Counted from the stretch's first letter, positions 1 through 9,332 are shown. The stretch: 34,002 nucleotides of DNA from Gammaproteobacteria bacterium (GCA_024636785.1 JAGXGK010000035.1:1-34002); one strand, 5' to 3'. The notes: generated by a model from the letters alone, not told the origin. Numbers and translations: made by a program.

Positions 1-291
1 CCGACCTCATTTAGCGGCGGCTACGTAGAGCTGGAATGGGATCGTCTGGGTGAATACTGGATGGATGACAATAATACCTATAAATACGGCGGTTATAATC
101 TGTTTAATCTACGCAGCAGTTATAATCTGAATGACAAGCTGGAGCTGTACGGGCGGGTGATGAATATCACTGATAAACGCTACGCCACCAATGCCTCCTA
201 CTCACCCGCAGGGTTTAGCGCGGAAAAATTTGAATATGCACCGGGTAGTCTGCGCGCTGTTTATGTCGGGGTTAATTACAGCTTCTATTAA
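1..291 (+). CDS. TonB-dependent outer-membrane receptor, C-terminal fragment
   Basis: The reading frame is open from the first base, so the gene starts upstream of the window; only the last 96 residues are visible. They show the end of a TonB-dependent receptor beta-barrel: alternating aromatic/polar strands, the family motif NLFNLRSSYNLNDKLELYGRV followed by MNITDKRYAT, and a final strand VYVGVNYSFY ending in an aromatic residue, as usual for outer-membrane porin-like barrels. Such receptors import metal chelates, cobalamin or similar ligands using TonB energy. The substrate cannot be told from this fragment. It is followed 55 bp later by a secreted beta-propeller gene and a thioredoxin-like gene on the same strand, probably co-transcribed. 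Confidence 0.9.
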   Translation, partial: PTSFSGGYVELEWDRLGEYWMDDNNTYKYGGYNLFNLRSSYNLNDKLELYGRVMNITDKRYATNASYSPAGFSAEKFEYAPGSLRAVYVGVNYSFY

Positions 292-346
292 TCATGCTTT
301 TATTAATGGCAGTCTATTTTTGAATAAACTGTAACGGGAAAACAAT

Positions 347-1594
347 ATGCACAAATGGGTAATCCTCAGCCGGATTTTTATAATCTTATTTGGACTGGTG
401 CAGAGCGCTGAAGCGGCGACGCCAAAAATTCAGCATGATCATCATGCCGCTGCATCATCGGGCGTTTGCGAGCAGACAAATGCAGGGCCTTCGCTCAAGT
501 GTGCACGTGCTCCCAGTGCGGTTTTCGATAACGACGGCAAGCTGTGGCTGGCCTGGGCTTTTGGCGAACACGTCTATGTTAACTATTCCGATGATAGGGG
601 CGAAACCTACAGCGCCCCGGTAAAAGTTAATCAGGTCGCCGAAGATATTTATGCCATGGGCGAGAACCGACCCAAAATCATCGTCGCTGACAATGGCCAT
701 ATCTATATCTCATGGACACAAAAGTTGCCCGCGCGCTTCAGCGGCCATATTCGTTTCAGTCGTTCTGTCGATGGCGGTAAGAGCTTTTCCGAGCCACTCA
801 TCGTTAATGATCACCGAGCCGTTACCAGCCATCGCTTCGAAGCCATGGCGCTCAATGAGCGTGGTGACATTTATCTGGCCTGGCTCGATAAGCGTGATCT
901 GCTCGCAGCTAAAAAAGCGGAGCAGCCCTACAACGGTGCTGCAGTTTATTACGCCGTCTCTACCGATGGCGGTGTAACGTTTAATCGTAATGAAAAAGTC
1001 ATTGATAGCAGCTGTGAATGTTGTCGGGTGGCCATGGCTATCGATAACGATCAACTGCCCGTGGTGCTTTGGCGGCATATTTTTGGCGACAATGTGCGCG
1101 ATCACGCCATGGTCAAATTCACTGGCCGTAATCAGGCCGGTGAAGTGGTACGTGTCAGTCACGACCAATGGCAGATTGAAGCCTGTCCTCATCATGGCCC
1201 CGATATTTCAATTGCCGAGGATGGACGCTTTCATCTGGTCTGGTTTAATAACGCCCCGGAACGTCATGGACTGTTTTATGCCAGCACAGCAGATCAGGGA
1301 AAAACGTTTTCCACGCCGATGAACTTCGGCAACTTCAAAGCCCAGGCTGCGCATCCACAGGTATTAAGCACGGCTAAAGCGATCCACCTGTTGTGGAAAG
1401 AATTCGACGGCAAGCAGGCCAGTCTCATCACTATGAAATCAACAGATTCAGGCAGGACATGGAGCACACCCAGCGTCATAACAAAAACCACCGCCGCATC
1501 AGATCATCCTTTGTTGATTTCTGAGGGTAATAAAGTGTATGGCGTGTGGCATCGTTTCGGTGAGCACTACCAGCTGTTCCCGTTAGAGGATTAG
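347..1594 (+). CDS. Secreted Asp-box (BNR/sialidase-like) beta-propeller protein
   Basis: A 415-residue protein with an N-terminal signal peptide (about residues 1-23, ending AEA). At least five Asp-box motifs of the S-x-D-x-G-x-T-F/W type are visible near residues 81 (SDDRGETYS), 140 (SVDGGKSFS), 205 (STDGGVTFN), 313 (STADQGKTFS) and 385 (STDSGRTWS), so a six-bladed propeller is expected. I do not see the arginine triad pattern of a true sialidase well enough to call an enzyme. A His-rich patch (HDHH, residues 30-33) and a CECC cluster near 223-226 could bind metal; that is inference. It lies between a TonB receptor and a TlpA-like protein with only 4 bp to the latter, suggesting an envelope uptake or maturation operon of unknown substrate. 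Confidence 0.8.
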   Translation: MHKWVILSRIFIILFGLVQSAEAATPKIQHDHHAAASSGVCEQTNAGPSLKCARAPSAVFDNDGKLWLAWAFGEHVYVNYSDDRGETYSAPVKVNQVAEDIYAMGENRPKIIVADNGHIYISWTQKLPARFSGHIRFSRSVDGGKSFSEPLIVNDHRAVTSHRFEAMALNERGDIYLAWLDKRDLLAAKKAEQPYNGAAVYYAVSTDGGVTFNRNEKVIDSSCECCRVAMAIDNDQLPVVLWRHIFGDNVRDHAMVKFTGRNQAGEVVRVSHDQWQIEACPHHGPDISIAEDGRFHLVWFNNAPERHGLFYASTADQGKTFSTPMNFGNFKAQAAHPQVLSTAKAIHLLWKEFDGKQASLITMKSTDSGRTWSTPSVITKTTAASDHPLLISEGNKVYGVWHRFGEHYQLFPLED

Positions 1595-1598
1595 CAGC

Positions 1599-2078
1599 AT
1601 GCTTCTAAGAGGACTATTTTTATGGCTGCTTTTGTCTAGCAGTGTTGTGGCCACTGCCTCGCAAACAATAAACATATTCAAGCCGGGTAGTTACAGCGAA
1701 ATTCTGCAACAGCGACAACAGCAGCCTTTCATACTGGTGCTCTGGTCAATCGACTGCCCACCCTGTTATCAGGAACTGGCGCTGCTGGGTGAGAAAATAA
1801 AAAAACAGCCCAGGCTCGAGCTGGTGCTTGTCTCCACCGATACCACTGATGACATCGAAGTAATCAAAAAACAGCTAGCCAAATATGGCCTGAACAGCAT
1901 CAACGCCTGGGTTTTTGCTAATCAAATGGCGCAACAACTTCGCTACGAAATTGATCCCGGCTGGTACGGCGAACTCCCGCGTAGCTATCTATTCGATAAT
2001 CAGCATAACCGTCAGTCGGCTTCAGGTGTGCTCAAGCCAGAGATGTTACAGCACTGGGAAAGCGCTGTGACAAAGTAG
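1599..2078 (+). CDS. TlpA/ResA-like periplasmic thioredoxin-fold protein
   Basis: A 159-residue protein with a signal peptide (about residues 1-20, ending VVATAS) followed by a thioredoxin fold. The redox motif is WSIDCPPC (CPPC), and the strand-turn with a cis-proline-like ELPRSYLFD segment follows near residue 128. CxxC proteins of this group act in the periplasm as disulfide reductants or metal-site maturation factors. The gene starts 4 bp after the beta-propeller gene stop, so the two are almost certainly co-transcribed and possibly coupled. The exact partner is not known; reduction of the Cys-rich cluster in the neighbouring protein is one testable guess. Confidence 0.8.
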   Translation: MLLRGLFLWLLLSSSVVATASQTINIFKPGSYSEILQQRQQQPFILVLWSIDCPPCYQELALLGEKIKKQPRLELVLVSTDTTDDIEVIKKQLAKYGLNSINAWVFANQMAQQLRYEIDPGWYGELPRSYLFDNQHNRQSASGVLKPEMLQHWESAVTK

Positions 2079-2088
2079 GCAATGTGTA

Positions 2089-2126
2089 GGTGTGAGACAC
2101 GAATCCAAACAAAATGGAGAGATAAA
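2089..2126 (+). repeat. Interspersed short repeat (CACGAAYCCMAACAAAATGG type), copy 1
   Basis: GTGAGACACGAATCCAAACA followed by AAATGGAGA closely matches segments at 28006-28034 (same strand) and 7891-7920 (opposite strand). All three are intergenic. This copy sits between the convergent thioredoxin-like and phoU genes, a spacer of 71 bp in which I see no strong hairpin terminator. Confidence 0.6.
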
Positions 2127-2149
2127 TAGAACCGTTCGCCAACTATGCT

Positions 2150-2857
2150 TTATTTCTTTTCGGGCAAAAATTGTTCTTTCATCTGTTCCAGCGTAACGTG
2201 GCGAACGTCTTTACCTTTCACCAGATAGATTACATATTCGCAGATATTTTTAGAATGATCACCAATACGTTCCAGCGCGCGGGCCGCCCAGATGACGTTG
2301 AGACTACGGTGAATCGATCTCGGATCTTCCATCATGCGGGTAATTAACTGGCGCATGATGGCTTCGTATTCCAGGTCGACTTTTTTGTCTTCCGCTACGG
2401 TTGTCACGGCAGCTTCTACATCCATACGGGTAAAGGCGTCCAGTGCATCGTGCAGCATTTTGCGGACGTGATCGCCAAGATGACGGATTTCTACATAGTG
2501 TTCTTTCATGGCTCCGAGATCAATCAGTTCGCCGGCCATTCTGGCAACTTTTTCGGCTTCATCGCCGATGCGTTCGAGATCGGTAATGGTTTTAATGATC
2601 ATTAATACCAGTCGTAAATCGCTGGCTGTGGGCTGGCGGCGGGCGATGATGTGGGTGCATTTTTCGTCGATGGCCACTTCCATGGCATTGATTTTGAAGT
2701 CTTCATCAACGATGCGTTCAGCCAGAGCGGCATCGCCTTCGACCAGTGCTGTACAAGCGCTTTGCACGTGATTTTCAACCAGGCCACCCATGGTCATGAC
2801 CTGATTTTTAAGGTCGTCAAGTTCTACATTAAACTGCTGTGAAATATGTTCGTTCAT
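2150..2857 (-). CDS. phoU: Phosphate-specific transport system accessory protein PhoU
   Basis: A 235-residue all-helical protein of normal PhoU length. Both PhoU repeats are visible, each with the conserved metal-binding helix: E[10 protein letters not shown] near residue 94 ([15 protein letters not shown]) and [12 protein letters not shown] near 194. PhoU is a cytoplasmic peripheral protein that relays the transport state of PstSCAB to the PhoR kinase and limits phosphate uptake. The ATG is preceded by AGGA on the minus strand. It is the last gene of the pstC-pstA-pstB-phoU unit, 18 bp after pstB, and converges on the thioredoxin-like gene. Confidence 0.97.
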   Translation of the reverse strand: MNEHISQQFNVELDDLKNQVMTMGGLVENHVQSACTALVEGDAALAERIVDEDFKINAMEVAIDEKCTHIIARRQPTASDLRLVLMIIKTITDLERIGDEAEKVARMAGELIDLGAMKEHYVEIRHLGDHVRKMLHDALDAFTRMDVEAAVTTVAEDKKVDLEYEAIMRQLITRMMEDPRSIHRSLNVIWAARALERIGDHSKNICEYVIYLVKGKDVRHVTLEQMKEQFLPEKK

Positions 2858-2875
2858 TTTTTTATCCTGAGGTTA

Positions 2876-3709
2876 TTAACCGTAACGACCCGTTATGTAA
2901 TCTTCCGTTTGTTTCTTTTCGGGATTGGTAAAGAGTTTCTCAGTGCCACCAAATTCAATTAAATCACCCATGTACATAAATGCGGTGTAGTCTGAAACAC
3001 GTGCTGCCTGTTGCATATTATGGGTGACAATTATAATGGTGTATTCTGATTTTAGCTCATAAATCAACTCTTCTATTTTCAGTGTCGAAATAGGGTCCAG
3101 CGCAGAGGCCGGTTCATCAAGTAATAATACTTCGGGCTTGATGGCGATGGCTCTGGCAATAACCAGTCTTTGCTGTTGACCACCGGACAGGCCCAGGGCG
3201 CTGTCGTTCAGACGGTCGCTGACTTCAGACCATAAGGCGGCTTTTTTCAATGCCCATTCAACACTTTCATCCAGTATATGACGTTTTTTGATGCCCTGTA
3301 AGCGCAGCCCATAAGCGACATTTTCGTAAATGGATTTGGGGAACGGGTTGGGTCTTTGGAATACCATGCCTATACGGCGACGCAATAAGGAAATGTCTAC
3401 ATCGGGGGCATAAATATTTTCACCATCCAGAGTAATTTTTCCATGTACGTGTGCATTGTCAACCAGATCATTCATGCGATTGAAGGTGCGTAACAGTGTC
3501 GACTTGCCACACCCACTTGGGCCGATGAAGGCGGTAACGCGTTTTCTTGGAATCATGAGATTAACCTCATGAAGTGCTTGTTTCTCACCATAAAACAGAT
3601 TTAGATCATTGACGGTGATGCAAATATCTTCGTCTTCGATGTTTGATAGAGAAGCATTCTCTGAAATAACCGTCGGATCGATTGCATGCGTTCTAACGTG
3701 GTTGCTCAT
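2876..3709 (-). CDS. pstB: Phosphate ABC transporter ATP-binding protein PstB
   Basis: A 277-residue ABC ATPase that energises phosphate import by PstCA. Seen in order: Walker [10 protein letters not shown] (about residue 63), Q-loop region [10 protein letters not shown] typical of PstB, signature [16 protein letters not shown], Walker [13 protein letters not shown], and the H-loop [12 protein letters not shown]. The C-terminus [10 protein letters not shown] is the standard PstB ending. A short 25-30 residue N-terminal extension precedes the core. It lies 14 bp after pstA and 18 bp before phoU, in the expected operon order. Confidence 0.98.
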   Translation of the reverse strand: MSNHVRTHAIDPTVISENASLSNIEDEDICITVNDLNLFYGEKQALHEVNLMIPRKRVTAFIGPSGCGKSTLLRTFNRMNDLVDNAHVHGKITLDGENIYAPDVDISLLRRRIGMVFQRPNPFPKSIYENVAYGLRLQGIKKRHILDESVEWALKKAALWSEVSDRLNDSALGLSGGQQQRLVIARAIAIKPEVLLLDEPASALDPISTLKIEELIYELKSEYTIIIVTHNMQQAARVSDYTAFMYMGDLIEFGGTEKLFTNPEKKQTEDYITGRYG

Positions 3710-3723
3710 AATATTATCCAGAT

Positions 3724-5400
3724 TTAATTATCTAAAGCTTTATATTTTTGACGCAAACGATTGCGCAATATAATCGCTGATAAGTTCAGTAATACAATAA
3801 CGAGTACCAGCAGGAATGCTGTGGCATATACCAGTGGCCGCGCTGCTTCGACATTGGGACTTTGGAAGCCAACATCATAAATATGAAAACCTAAATGCAT
3901 GAATTTTCGATCCAGATGCAGATAGGGAACCGTGCCATCAAGCGGTAATTCAGGGGCCAGCTTGACCACGCCTACCATCATCAAGGGTGCGACTTCACCT
4001 GCTGCTCTGGCGACGGCCAGAATCATGCCGGTCATTATGGCCGGACTCGACATGGGCAGTATTACTTTCCAGATGGTTTCGAATTTCGTAGCCCCGAGCG
4101 CCAGACTGCCTTCACGCAAACTGCCGGGTATACGGGAAAGCCCTTCTTCGGTTGAAACAATTACCACCGGTAATGTTAATAAAGCCAGCGTTAACGATGC
4201 CCACAGTAAACCGGGTGTTCCAAAAGTGGCACCTGGCAGGGCTTCCGGGTAGAACAGCTGATCGATGTTGCCGCCGAGGAAATAGACAAAGAAACCCAGG
4301 CCGAATACACCATAGACAATTGAAGGCACGCCAGCGAGATTGTTAACCGCAATACGGATGATACGAATCATGGTTCCCTGTCTGGCATATTCACGTAGAT
4401 AAATTGCAGCGATGACGCCCAGAGGCGTTACCAGAATTGCCATCAACAGAACCATCGTGACGGTACCGAAAATAGCAGGAAAGACACCGCCTTCGGTATT
4501 AGCTTCGCGTGGGTCTTCAGTCAGGAAATTAATGAAAGATTTTACATAAGTAATACTTTTTTCCCAGACATTCATGGCATTGGGTTTATGTGCGGAAATA
4601 AAGGAAGCCATGGGCAGTTCGACCACGCGACCATCCATGGCTTCAAAATGTGCGCTGTCACGATCAATCTCATTATAGAGTCTGTTCAAATCCACTCTCA
4701 GAGCCTGATATTCTATATCCAGTGCTTTTTCCTGGGCGGCGATAGGCGCGATATTTTCTGGCGTCAGATCGTTGGTTAAGGCCAGTTTTTTACGCTCGAG
4801 TCGCAGTTTTTCCAGTTGATGGTTAATGGTGCCGATAGCCCCTTTTTCGAGGCTTTTGATTTCAGCTCGCAAGGCGGTGACTCGTTGCAGGCGCTTTTCC
4901 AGTTCACCCCAGGCCGATTTGCCTTTAGCAACTAGCTCGCCTTCTTCATTAACCTGTGTGAGATAACCATAAAAATCGCCCCATTCAACACGTTCCAGAA
5001 CGATTAGATTGCTGGGTTTGGATTGCTGCTTAATTTTGTGTTCGGCCAGCCAGCGGAAATCAGTTTGCAGATCTCTATTACCAGTTTTTACTAGCAGGCG
5101 GGTGACTTTAGGTTCACCCGCCGGCGCCTCGCCATAGCCGGATTCGGTGTATTGTTTGGCATCGATACTTTCTGACTCGATGATTTCACCGATGATTTTT
5201 ACCTGTTGAGTCTCATCGGTTAAGTACTGCATTTCAACAATGTCAGCCGGCCAGAAATGTCCCAGTCCGCGTACTGCGATTAAAGCCAGCAGACCAAAAA
5301 CAATCAGCACGCTAATGCTGACAGCACCTGCATTTAACCAGATCCAGGGTTCGCCACTGTGCCACCATTTTTTAATATGATTTATCGAGGGTTTACTCAC
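3724..5400 (-). CDS. pstA: Phosphate ABC transporter permease PstA, long form
   Basis: A 558-residue inner-membrane permease, about twice the length of Escherichia coli PstA. One membrane segment lies near residues 23-45, then a roughly 240-residue charged region with coiled-coil character (for example [20 protein letters not shown] near 166-185), then the usual five-or-six-helix BPD_transp_1 core with the EAA-type loop [21 protein letters not shown]. Long PstA proteins with this insert are known in Pseudomonas and marine gammaproteobacteria, so this is a family variant and not a fusion unique to this strain. The start is GTG, 22 bp after the pstC stop. It pairs with the similarly enlarged PstC. 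Confidence 0.95.
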   Translation of the reverse strand: MSKPSINHIKKWWHSGEPWIWLNAGAVSISVLIVFGLLALIAVRGLGHFWPADIVEMQYLTDETQQVKIIGEIIESESIDAKQYTESGYGEAPAGEPKVTRLLVKTGNRDLQTDFRWLAEHKIKQQSKPSNLIVLERVEWGDFYGYLTQVNEEGELVAKGKSAWGELEKRLQRVTALRAEIKSLEKGAIGTINHQLEKLRLERKKLALTNDLTPENIAPIAAQEKALDIEYQALRVDLNRLYNEIDRDSAHFEAMDGRVVELPMASFISAHKPNAMNVWEKSITYVKSFINFLTEDPREANTEGGVFPAIFGTVTMVLLMAILVTPLGVIAAIYLREYARQGTMIRIIRIAVNNLAGVPSIVYGVFGLGFFVYFLGGNIDQLFYPEALPGATFGTPGLLWASLTLALLTLPVVIVSTEEGLSRIPGSLREGSLALGATKFETIWKVILPMSSPAIMTGMILAVARAAGEVAPLMMVGVVKLAPELPLDGTVPYLHLDRKFMHLGFHIYDVGFQSPNVEAARPLVYATAFLLVLVIVLLNLSAIILRNRLRQKYKALDN

Positions 5401-5422
5401 AATATTTTCCAGACAATGTCAT

Positions 5423-7651
5423 TTATAAGCTGCTGTAACGTTCGCGTAATCGTTGTCTTACCACTTCAGCGACGGTGTTAAACATAAAGGTTAAAATGAA
5501 CAGCACCAGCGCGGCGAGGAACAGAATGCGATAATGCGTACTGTGTACGGCGGATTCCGGGAGTTCCACAGCAATGTTGGCAGAGAGCGTGCGCATGCCT
5601 TCAAAAATACTCATGTCCATGATGGGAGTGTTGCCCGTGGCCATCAATACGATCATAGTTTCACCCACGGCTCGACCCAGACCAATCATTACGGCTGAGA
5701 ATATACCCGGACTCGCGGTTAATAATACAACCTGTGTCAGGGTCTGCCAGGGTGTTGCGCCCAGAGCGAGAGAGCCATTGGTCAAGTGACCGGGAACGCT
5801 GAAGATGGCGTCTTCAGTGATGGAGAAGATAGTGGGAATCACCGCCAGGCCCATGGCAATGCCGACCACCAGTGAATTTCTCTGGTCGTAGGAAATGCCG
5901 AAGTTTTCGAACATCCAGAGTTTTATATTGCCATCAAATAGCACCGCTTCGATACCGGGGGACAGAGAAAAGGCGGCCCAGATAATAAAAATCACCACGG
6001 GCATTAACAACGCCGCTTCCCAGCCCTTGGGTACGAGACGACGCACATTTAAAGGAGTTGCCGCCCATAGGCCGGCAAACAGTAACAGCCCTACAGGCAC
6101 CACGATAACGAGTGAAAGGACGGCCAGCAGGTTTTCCTCAACCACCGGGGCAAACCATAAACCGGCCAGAAAACCGAGAATAACGGTGGGTAACGCTTCC
6201 ATCACTTCGATGCTGGGCTTGACCAGATTACGCATTTTGGGCGCCATGAAATAGGCGGTATAGATGGCCCCCATAATGGCCAGTGGCATGGCCAGAAGCA
6301 TGGCGTAGAAAGCTGCTTTCAGGGTGCCGAATGTCAGTGGTGCCAGACTGAATTTCGGTTCGAAGTCGTTGCCCGAGGAGGAGGACTGCCAGATATATTT
6401 AGGTTCGTTGTAACCTTCGTATTGAACCTTTCCCCAGAGTGAATTCCATGAAACTTCAGGATGCGGATTGCTAACCGCATAGTTTAGAAATTGACCATCG
6501 ACGGTTTCTACAAATAATTTGTCGGCACGCGATGACAGCGCTGCACGTTTGATTTCGCTATCGGTTAACTTTGTTTTCAATAGCACGCGATCTGCTGTGG
6601 TGTGGTACAGCAAAATCTCGCCTTGTTGATTTATAGATACCAGGCCTTTACGACGCATTTCCGGTAACAAAATGTTCAGGGGCTGGTCGGATTTATAACC
6701 GCGGACATCAACTAAACGATACTGATTTTTATCGTCACGTTGTAACGACCACTGTCGCACAGAACCTTTGTTATCGGCTGCGATCAGGGAGTTGCCTCCA
6801 AGTAGCATTATCAGCCTATCTAATTTGCGTCCAGGTTCTACTACTGTCAGCTGGCTGATAAGTTCAATTGATTCAATGTCGTAAATATTATAAAAATAGA
6901 CCTGGCCTTTTTTATTGGCCAGATACAACCACCGCGCGGAAGAATCAACCAGCATAAAATCTGTATCCAGCGGTGTGTCTTGAACGCTGCTGAATTGAGG
7001 CTCTTCCAGTTCATAACCACTTTCAGCCAGATAGGATTGCACCAGAAATTGACGGTTTTGATCGATCGCCAGCAGCGTTAACATTTCATCATCGCGCACT
7101 ATTTTTAAGTGTTTGATGTGATCGATGGCTTCTAAGGTTATTAGCTCATCGCCATAGGGAAATGTAACCATCGGAATGAGGGTGCGTTTTTCATTAACAA
7201 AATTCACACGGTAGGCGATATCCAGAAACAGCAGATGCCGGTCATCGAGCACCAGTGCCAGCTGCCGACCTTCGGCGTCGACTTTGACTATCTGTGAGAT
7301 TTCTTCAGCACCATTCAGGGCAATCTGCTCACGATTCACTTCCTCGCCATTTTCCAGGCTAAAGAAAACCATCATGCCATCACTTTGGATTCTGACCGCC
7401 AGTGTGCCACTATCATCAATGGCCTGATAACGGGCATCATTTTGTGTAAAAGGCGAGTCAAACTGGTGTTTCAGTTCCACAGTCGGGGACTGGAATAAGG
7501 GGAACACTACCCAGAGCAGGTAAAAGAAAATCAGCACAATAGCAAAGATCACGCTAATACCGCCAAGGCCAATGGTATATCGGGCCAGTTTGTCGACAAT
7601 AGCCCGTTTACGCTGGCGCCAGTTCTGCTCAGTGATGCTGGTGTGTTTCAT
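5423..7651 (-). CDS. pstC: Phosphate ABC transporter permease PstC, long form
   Basis: A 742-residue permease with a membrane anchor near residues 32-54, then a roughly 370-residue presumably periplasmic domain with WD/beta-propeller-like repeated strands, then the C-terminal permease core of six or more helices with the loop [17 protein letters not shown]. Escherichia coli PstC is about 320 residues; the enlarged form is typical of Pseudomonas-like PstC. The ATG at 7651 has no Shine-Dalgarno sequence and lies about 7 nt below a TACAAT -10 element, so the mRNA is probably leaderless (see the promoter entry). It is the first gene of pstCAB-phoU and is separated from pstS by a terminator. Confidence 0.95.
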   Translation of the reverse strand: MKHTSITEQNWRQRKRAIVDKLARYTIGLGGISVIFAIVLIFFYLLWVVFPLFQSPTVELKHQFDSPFTQNDARYQAIDDSGTLAVRIQSDGMMVFFSLENGEEVNREQIALNGAEEISQIVKVDAEGRQLALVLDDRHLLFLDIAYRVNFVNEKRTLIPMVTFPYGDELITLEAIDHIKHLKIVRDDEMLTLLAIDQNRQFLVQSYLAESGYELEEPQFSSVQDTPLDTDFMLVDSSARWLYLANKKGQVYFYNIYDIESIELISQLTVVEPGRKLDRLIMLLGGNSLIAADNKGSVRQWSLQRDDKNQYRLVDVRGYKSDQPLNILLPEMRRKGLVSINQQGEILLYHTTADRVLLKTKLTDSEIKRAALSSRADKLFVETVDGQFLNYAVSNPHPEVSWNSLWGKVQYEGYNEPKYIWQSSSSGNDFEPKFSLAPLTFGTLKAAFYAMLLAMPLAIMGAIYTAYFMAPKMRNLVKPSIEVMEALPTVILGFLAGLWFAPVVEENLLAVLSLVIVVPVGLLLFAGLWAATPLNVRRLVPKGWEAALLMPVVIFIIWAAFSLSPGIEAVLFDGNIKLWMFENFGISYDQRNSLVVGIAMGLAVIPTIFSITEDAIFSVPGHLTNGSLALGATPWQTLTQVVLLTASPGIFSAVMIGLGRAVGETMIVLMATGNTPIMDMSIFEGMRTLSANIAVELPESAVHSTHYRILFLAALVLFILTFMFNTVAEVVRQRLRERYSSL

Positions 7652-7658
7652 GCGCAGT

Positions 7659-7692
7659 ATTGTATTACTAATTTATGACAGTTTTGTTACAA
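7659..7692 (-). promoter_or_regulatory. PhoB-dependent promoter of pstCAB-phoU (Pho box and -10)
   Basis: On the minus strand 7692-7675 reads TTGTAACAAAACTGTCAT: two 7-mers (TTGTAAC, CTGTCAT) separated by AAAA, close to the Pho box pattern of CTGTCAT-type 7-mers with a 4-nt spacer. Exactly 10 nt downstream is TACAAT (7664-7659), five of six matches to the -10 consensus. PhoB boxes usually replace the -35 element at this spacing. A start site at about 7652-7651 would coincide with the pstC ATG. Confidence 0.8.
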
Positions 7693-7818
7693 ATGTGGTT
7701 ATTGCCCCAAACTATAGGGTAGGGCGTTGATTTGATTATGATTGTGGATAATCACAGATCAAGTCAGAAAACACCAGATCTTTTACCGGTTGGGCTGAAG
7801 CGGGATGCATGGCCTCAG

Positions 7819-7837
7819 CGTCTCTGCGGTGAAAAAG
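7819..7837 (+). repeat. CTGCGGTGAA-family repeat fragment
   Basis: The segment CGTCTCTGCGGTGAAAAAG matches the 3' halves of repeats at 11641-11667 and 33823-33845. It is a short piece in the pstS-pstC spacer with no paired inverted arm seen nearby. Confidence 0.5.
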
Positions 7838-7890
7838 GGTTTAAGACGTAGGTTGTGATGACACAGGATACCCAATGGTTTTCGTTTAAT

Positions 7891-7920
7891 TCACCTTTGT
7901 TGGGGTTCGTGCTTCAAGCC
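7891..7920 (-). repeat. CACGAACCCCAACAAA interspersed repeat, inverted copy
   Basis: On the minus strand it reads GGCTTGAAGCACGAACCCCA then ACAAAGGTGA. The 16-mer CACGAACCCCAACAAA is identical to that at 28006-28034. It is in the 355-bp spacer between pstS and pstC, together with the pstC Pho box, a CTGCGGTGAA fragment and the pstS terminator; I see no gene in this spacer. Confidence 0.6.
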
Positions 7921-7959
7921 AGCCTATGCTCCGCTATCAGTGGGTCTAATTAAAAAACA

Positions 7960-7986
7960 AAAAAGGCCGCATTAAGCGGCCTTTTT
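7960..7986 (-). terminator. Rho-independent terminator after pstS
   Basis: A perfect 11-bp stem: AAAAAGGCCGC (7960-7970), loop ATTAA, GCGGCCTTTTT (7976-7986). Read on the minus strand it ends in TTTTTGTTTTTTAATTA, 21 bp beyond the pstS stop. It should end pstS transcripts or let only part through to pstC, which fits the excess of binding protein over permease usual in such systems. Confidence 0.9.
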
Positions 7987-8006
7987 CAGGTTATGGCTGG
8001 TTAAGC

Positions 8007-8978
8007 TTAATCAAGCTTGGTCAGTTCTCTTTCCGCAATTTTGGCGGAGAGGGGAACATAACCGTCCTTGATCACTACTTTTTGACCCGATTTCGACAAT
8101 ACCATCTTGATGAACTCGCGCTCTAAAGGTGCAATTGGCTTGTTAGGGTGTTTGTTAATGTAGACATACAGATAGCGAGATAACGGATAGCTGTTATCAA
8201 GCGCATTTTCGGGAGTGGCTTCAATAAATGGTTTTCCTTCTTTTTTGCTGAGAGGAACAGCTTTGACACCCGAGGTCTTATAACCGATACCTGAATAACC
8301 GATGCCGTTCAGCGAAGAGGAAACGGACTGTACGACTGATGCTGAACCGGGCTGTTCATTTACACTATTTTTATAGTCACCTTTGCACAGAGCTTTTTTC
8401 TTGAAATAGCCGTAGGTGCCCGATACCGAGTTGCGACCGTATAACTGAATGCTGCGATCTGCCCATGAACCCGTCAGGCCGAGGTCGCCCCATCGGGTTA
8501 TGTCTGCATCGGCACCGCATTTACGCGTGGCTGAAAAGATAGCATCTACCTGTGGAATAACTAAGCCTTTGATGGGGTTATCCTTGTGAACATAGACGGC
8601 CAGAGCGTCGATAGCGACACGAATAGCAGTGGGTTTGTAACCATAGCGTTTTTCAAAAGCGGCGACCTCTTCACTTTTCATCTTGCGACTCATGGGGCCT
8701 AGCTTGGAAGTGCCTTCAGTCAATGCCGGTGGCGCTGTGGAAGAGCCGGCGGCCTGTATTTCGATGCTGACATTCGGGTATTCACGTTTAAACTCTTCGG
8801 CCCAGAAAGTCATCAGGTTTGCCAATGTGTCTGAACCCACGCTGCTCAACTTGCCTGATACGCCACTGACGGCTGAGTAATCAGCCAGTTTAGGGTCTAC
8901 TTTTACTTCAGCGACAGCGCTGCCTGCATAGATTGCTGCTATTAAACTTACTAATGTGATTGAGCGATTAAATTTCAT
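8007..8978 (-). CDS. pstS: Periplasmic phosphate-binding protein PstS
   Basis: A 323-residue protein with a signal peptide (residues 1-23, cleavage after AVA). Phosphate-binding segments are visible: [10 protein letters not shown] (about residue 47), the [14 protein letters not shown] loop (about 75), and [11 protein letters not shown] (about 182), a typical Ser/Arg/Gly phosphate-cradle pattern. It captures phosphate in the periplasm and delivers it to PstCA. The ATG is preceded by CTGGAG. The gene has its own tandem Pho-box promoter and its own terminator, so it is a separate unit from pstCAB-phoU although adjacent. Confidence 0.96.
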   Translation of the reverse strand: MKFNRSITLVSLIAAIYAGSAVAEVKVDPKLADYSAVSGVSGKLSSVGSDTLANLMTFWAEEFKREYPNVSIEIQAAGSSTAPPALTEGTSKLGPMSRKMKSEEVAAFEKRYGYKPTAIRVAIDALAVYVHKDNPIKGLVIPQVDAIFSATRKCGADADITRWGDLGLTGSWADRSIQLYGRNSVSGTYGYFKKKALCKGDYKNSVNEQPGSASVVQSVSSSLNGIGYSGIGYKTSGVKAVPLSKKEGKPFIEATPENALDNSYPLSRYLYVYINKHPNKPIAPLEREFIKMVLSKSGQKVVIKDGYVPLSAKIAERELTKLD

Positions 8979-9011
8979 TATTTTGTACTCCAGTTGATTT
9001 AACTGTGAAGA

Positions 9012-9067
9012 ATTATGCAGCTATTGTGTGACAGTTGTGTGAATGTAAGATTACATGTAGATGACAG
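9012..9067 (-). promoter_or_regulatory. PstS promoter with two tandem Pho boxes
   Basis: Minus strand 9067-9028 carries four 7-mers spaced every 11 bp: CTGTCAT, ATGTAAT, CATTCAC and CTGTCAC. The first and last fit best, the third is weak. Ten nt after the last is CATAAT (9017-9012), five of six matches to a -10 box. The 11-bp period places PhoB dimers on one face of the helix. The ribosome-binding site GGAG lies at 8989-8992. Confidence 0.8.
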
Positions 9068-9120
9068 GGCATCCGGTGCAATGCTCTGCGTTTATTACTC
9101 CCTACAAAATGGGTATAAAA

Positions 9121-9254
9121 GATCGTCCGCGCAAAACGCCAGGGACGCGAAAAGGGCAAAAAAATAATTATTAAAGCTTTTTCGTGTTCCTGGCGTTTTT
9201 TTTTGCGGATTAAAGATCTGTTCTTATCTGCATTTATCTGTGTTCATCCGTGGA
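9121..9254. repeat. Palindromic CGCGAAAAACGCC-type element, copy 1
   Basis: The left arm (GTCCGCGCAAAACGCCAGGG from 9125, continuing ACGCGAAAA) is complementary to the right arm (TTCGTGTTCCTGGCGTTTTT from 9181), with AATAATTATT between. A tail resembling CTGTGTTCATCCGTGGA follows. Related copies are at 14826-14981, 28199-28362 and 30504-30579. The element lies between the pstS promoter and the phoR stop, and is bracketed by a 15-bp exact direct repeat TGCTCTGCGTTTATT at 9082-9096 and 9278-9292. Confidence 0.75.
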
Positions 9255-9332
9255 CTTAATTAATTTTTTATACAGGGTGCTCTGCGTTTATTGTATCTTA
9301 CGTTATGTGGGTTTTTCCTGCGGTGAATATTT

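Noticed and set aside
347-1594. Calling the Asp-box protein a sialidase
   Set aside because: Asp-boxes only show a propeller fold; I could not identify the catalytic arginines, Tyr/Glu pair and Asp of a sialidase with confidence, and the Cys/His clusters suggest another role.
3724-7651. PstA and PstC as novel fusion proteins
   Set aside because: Although about twice the Escherichia coli size, enlarged PstA and PstC are known in Pseudomonas and related groups, so they are family variants.
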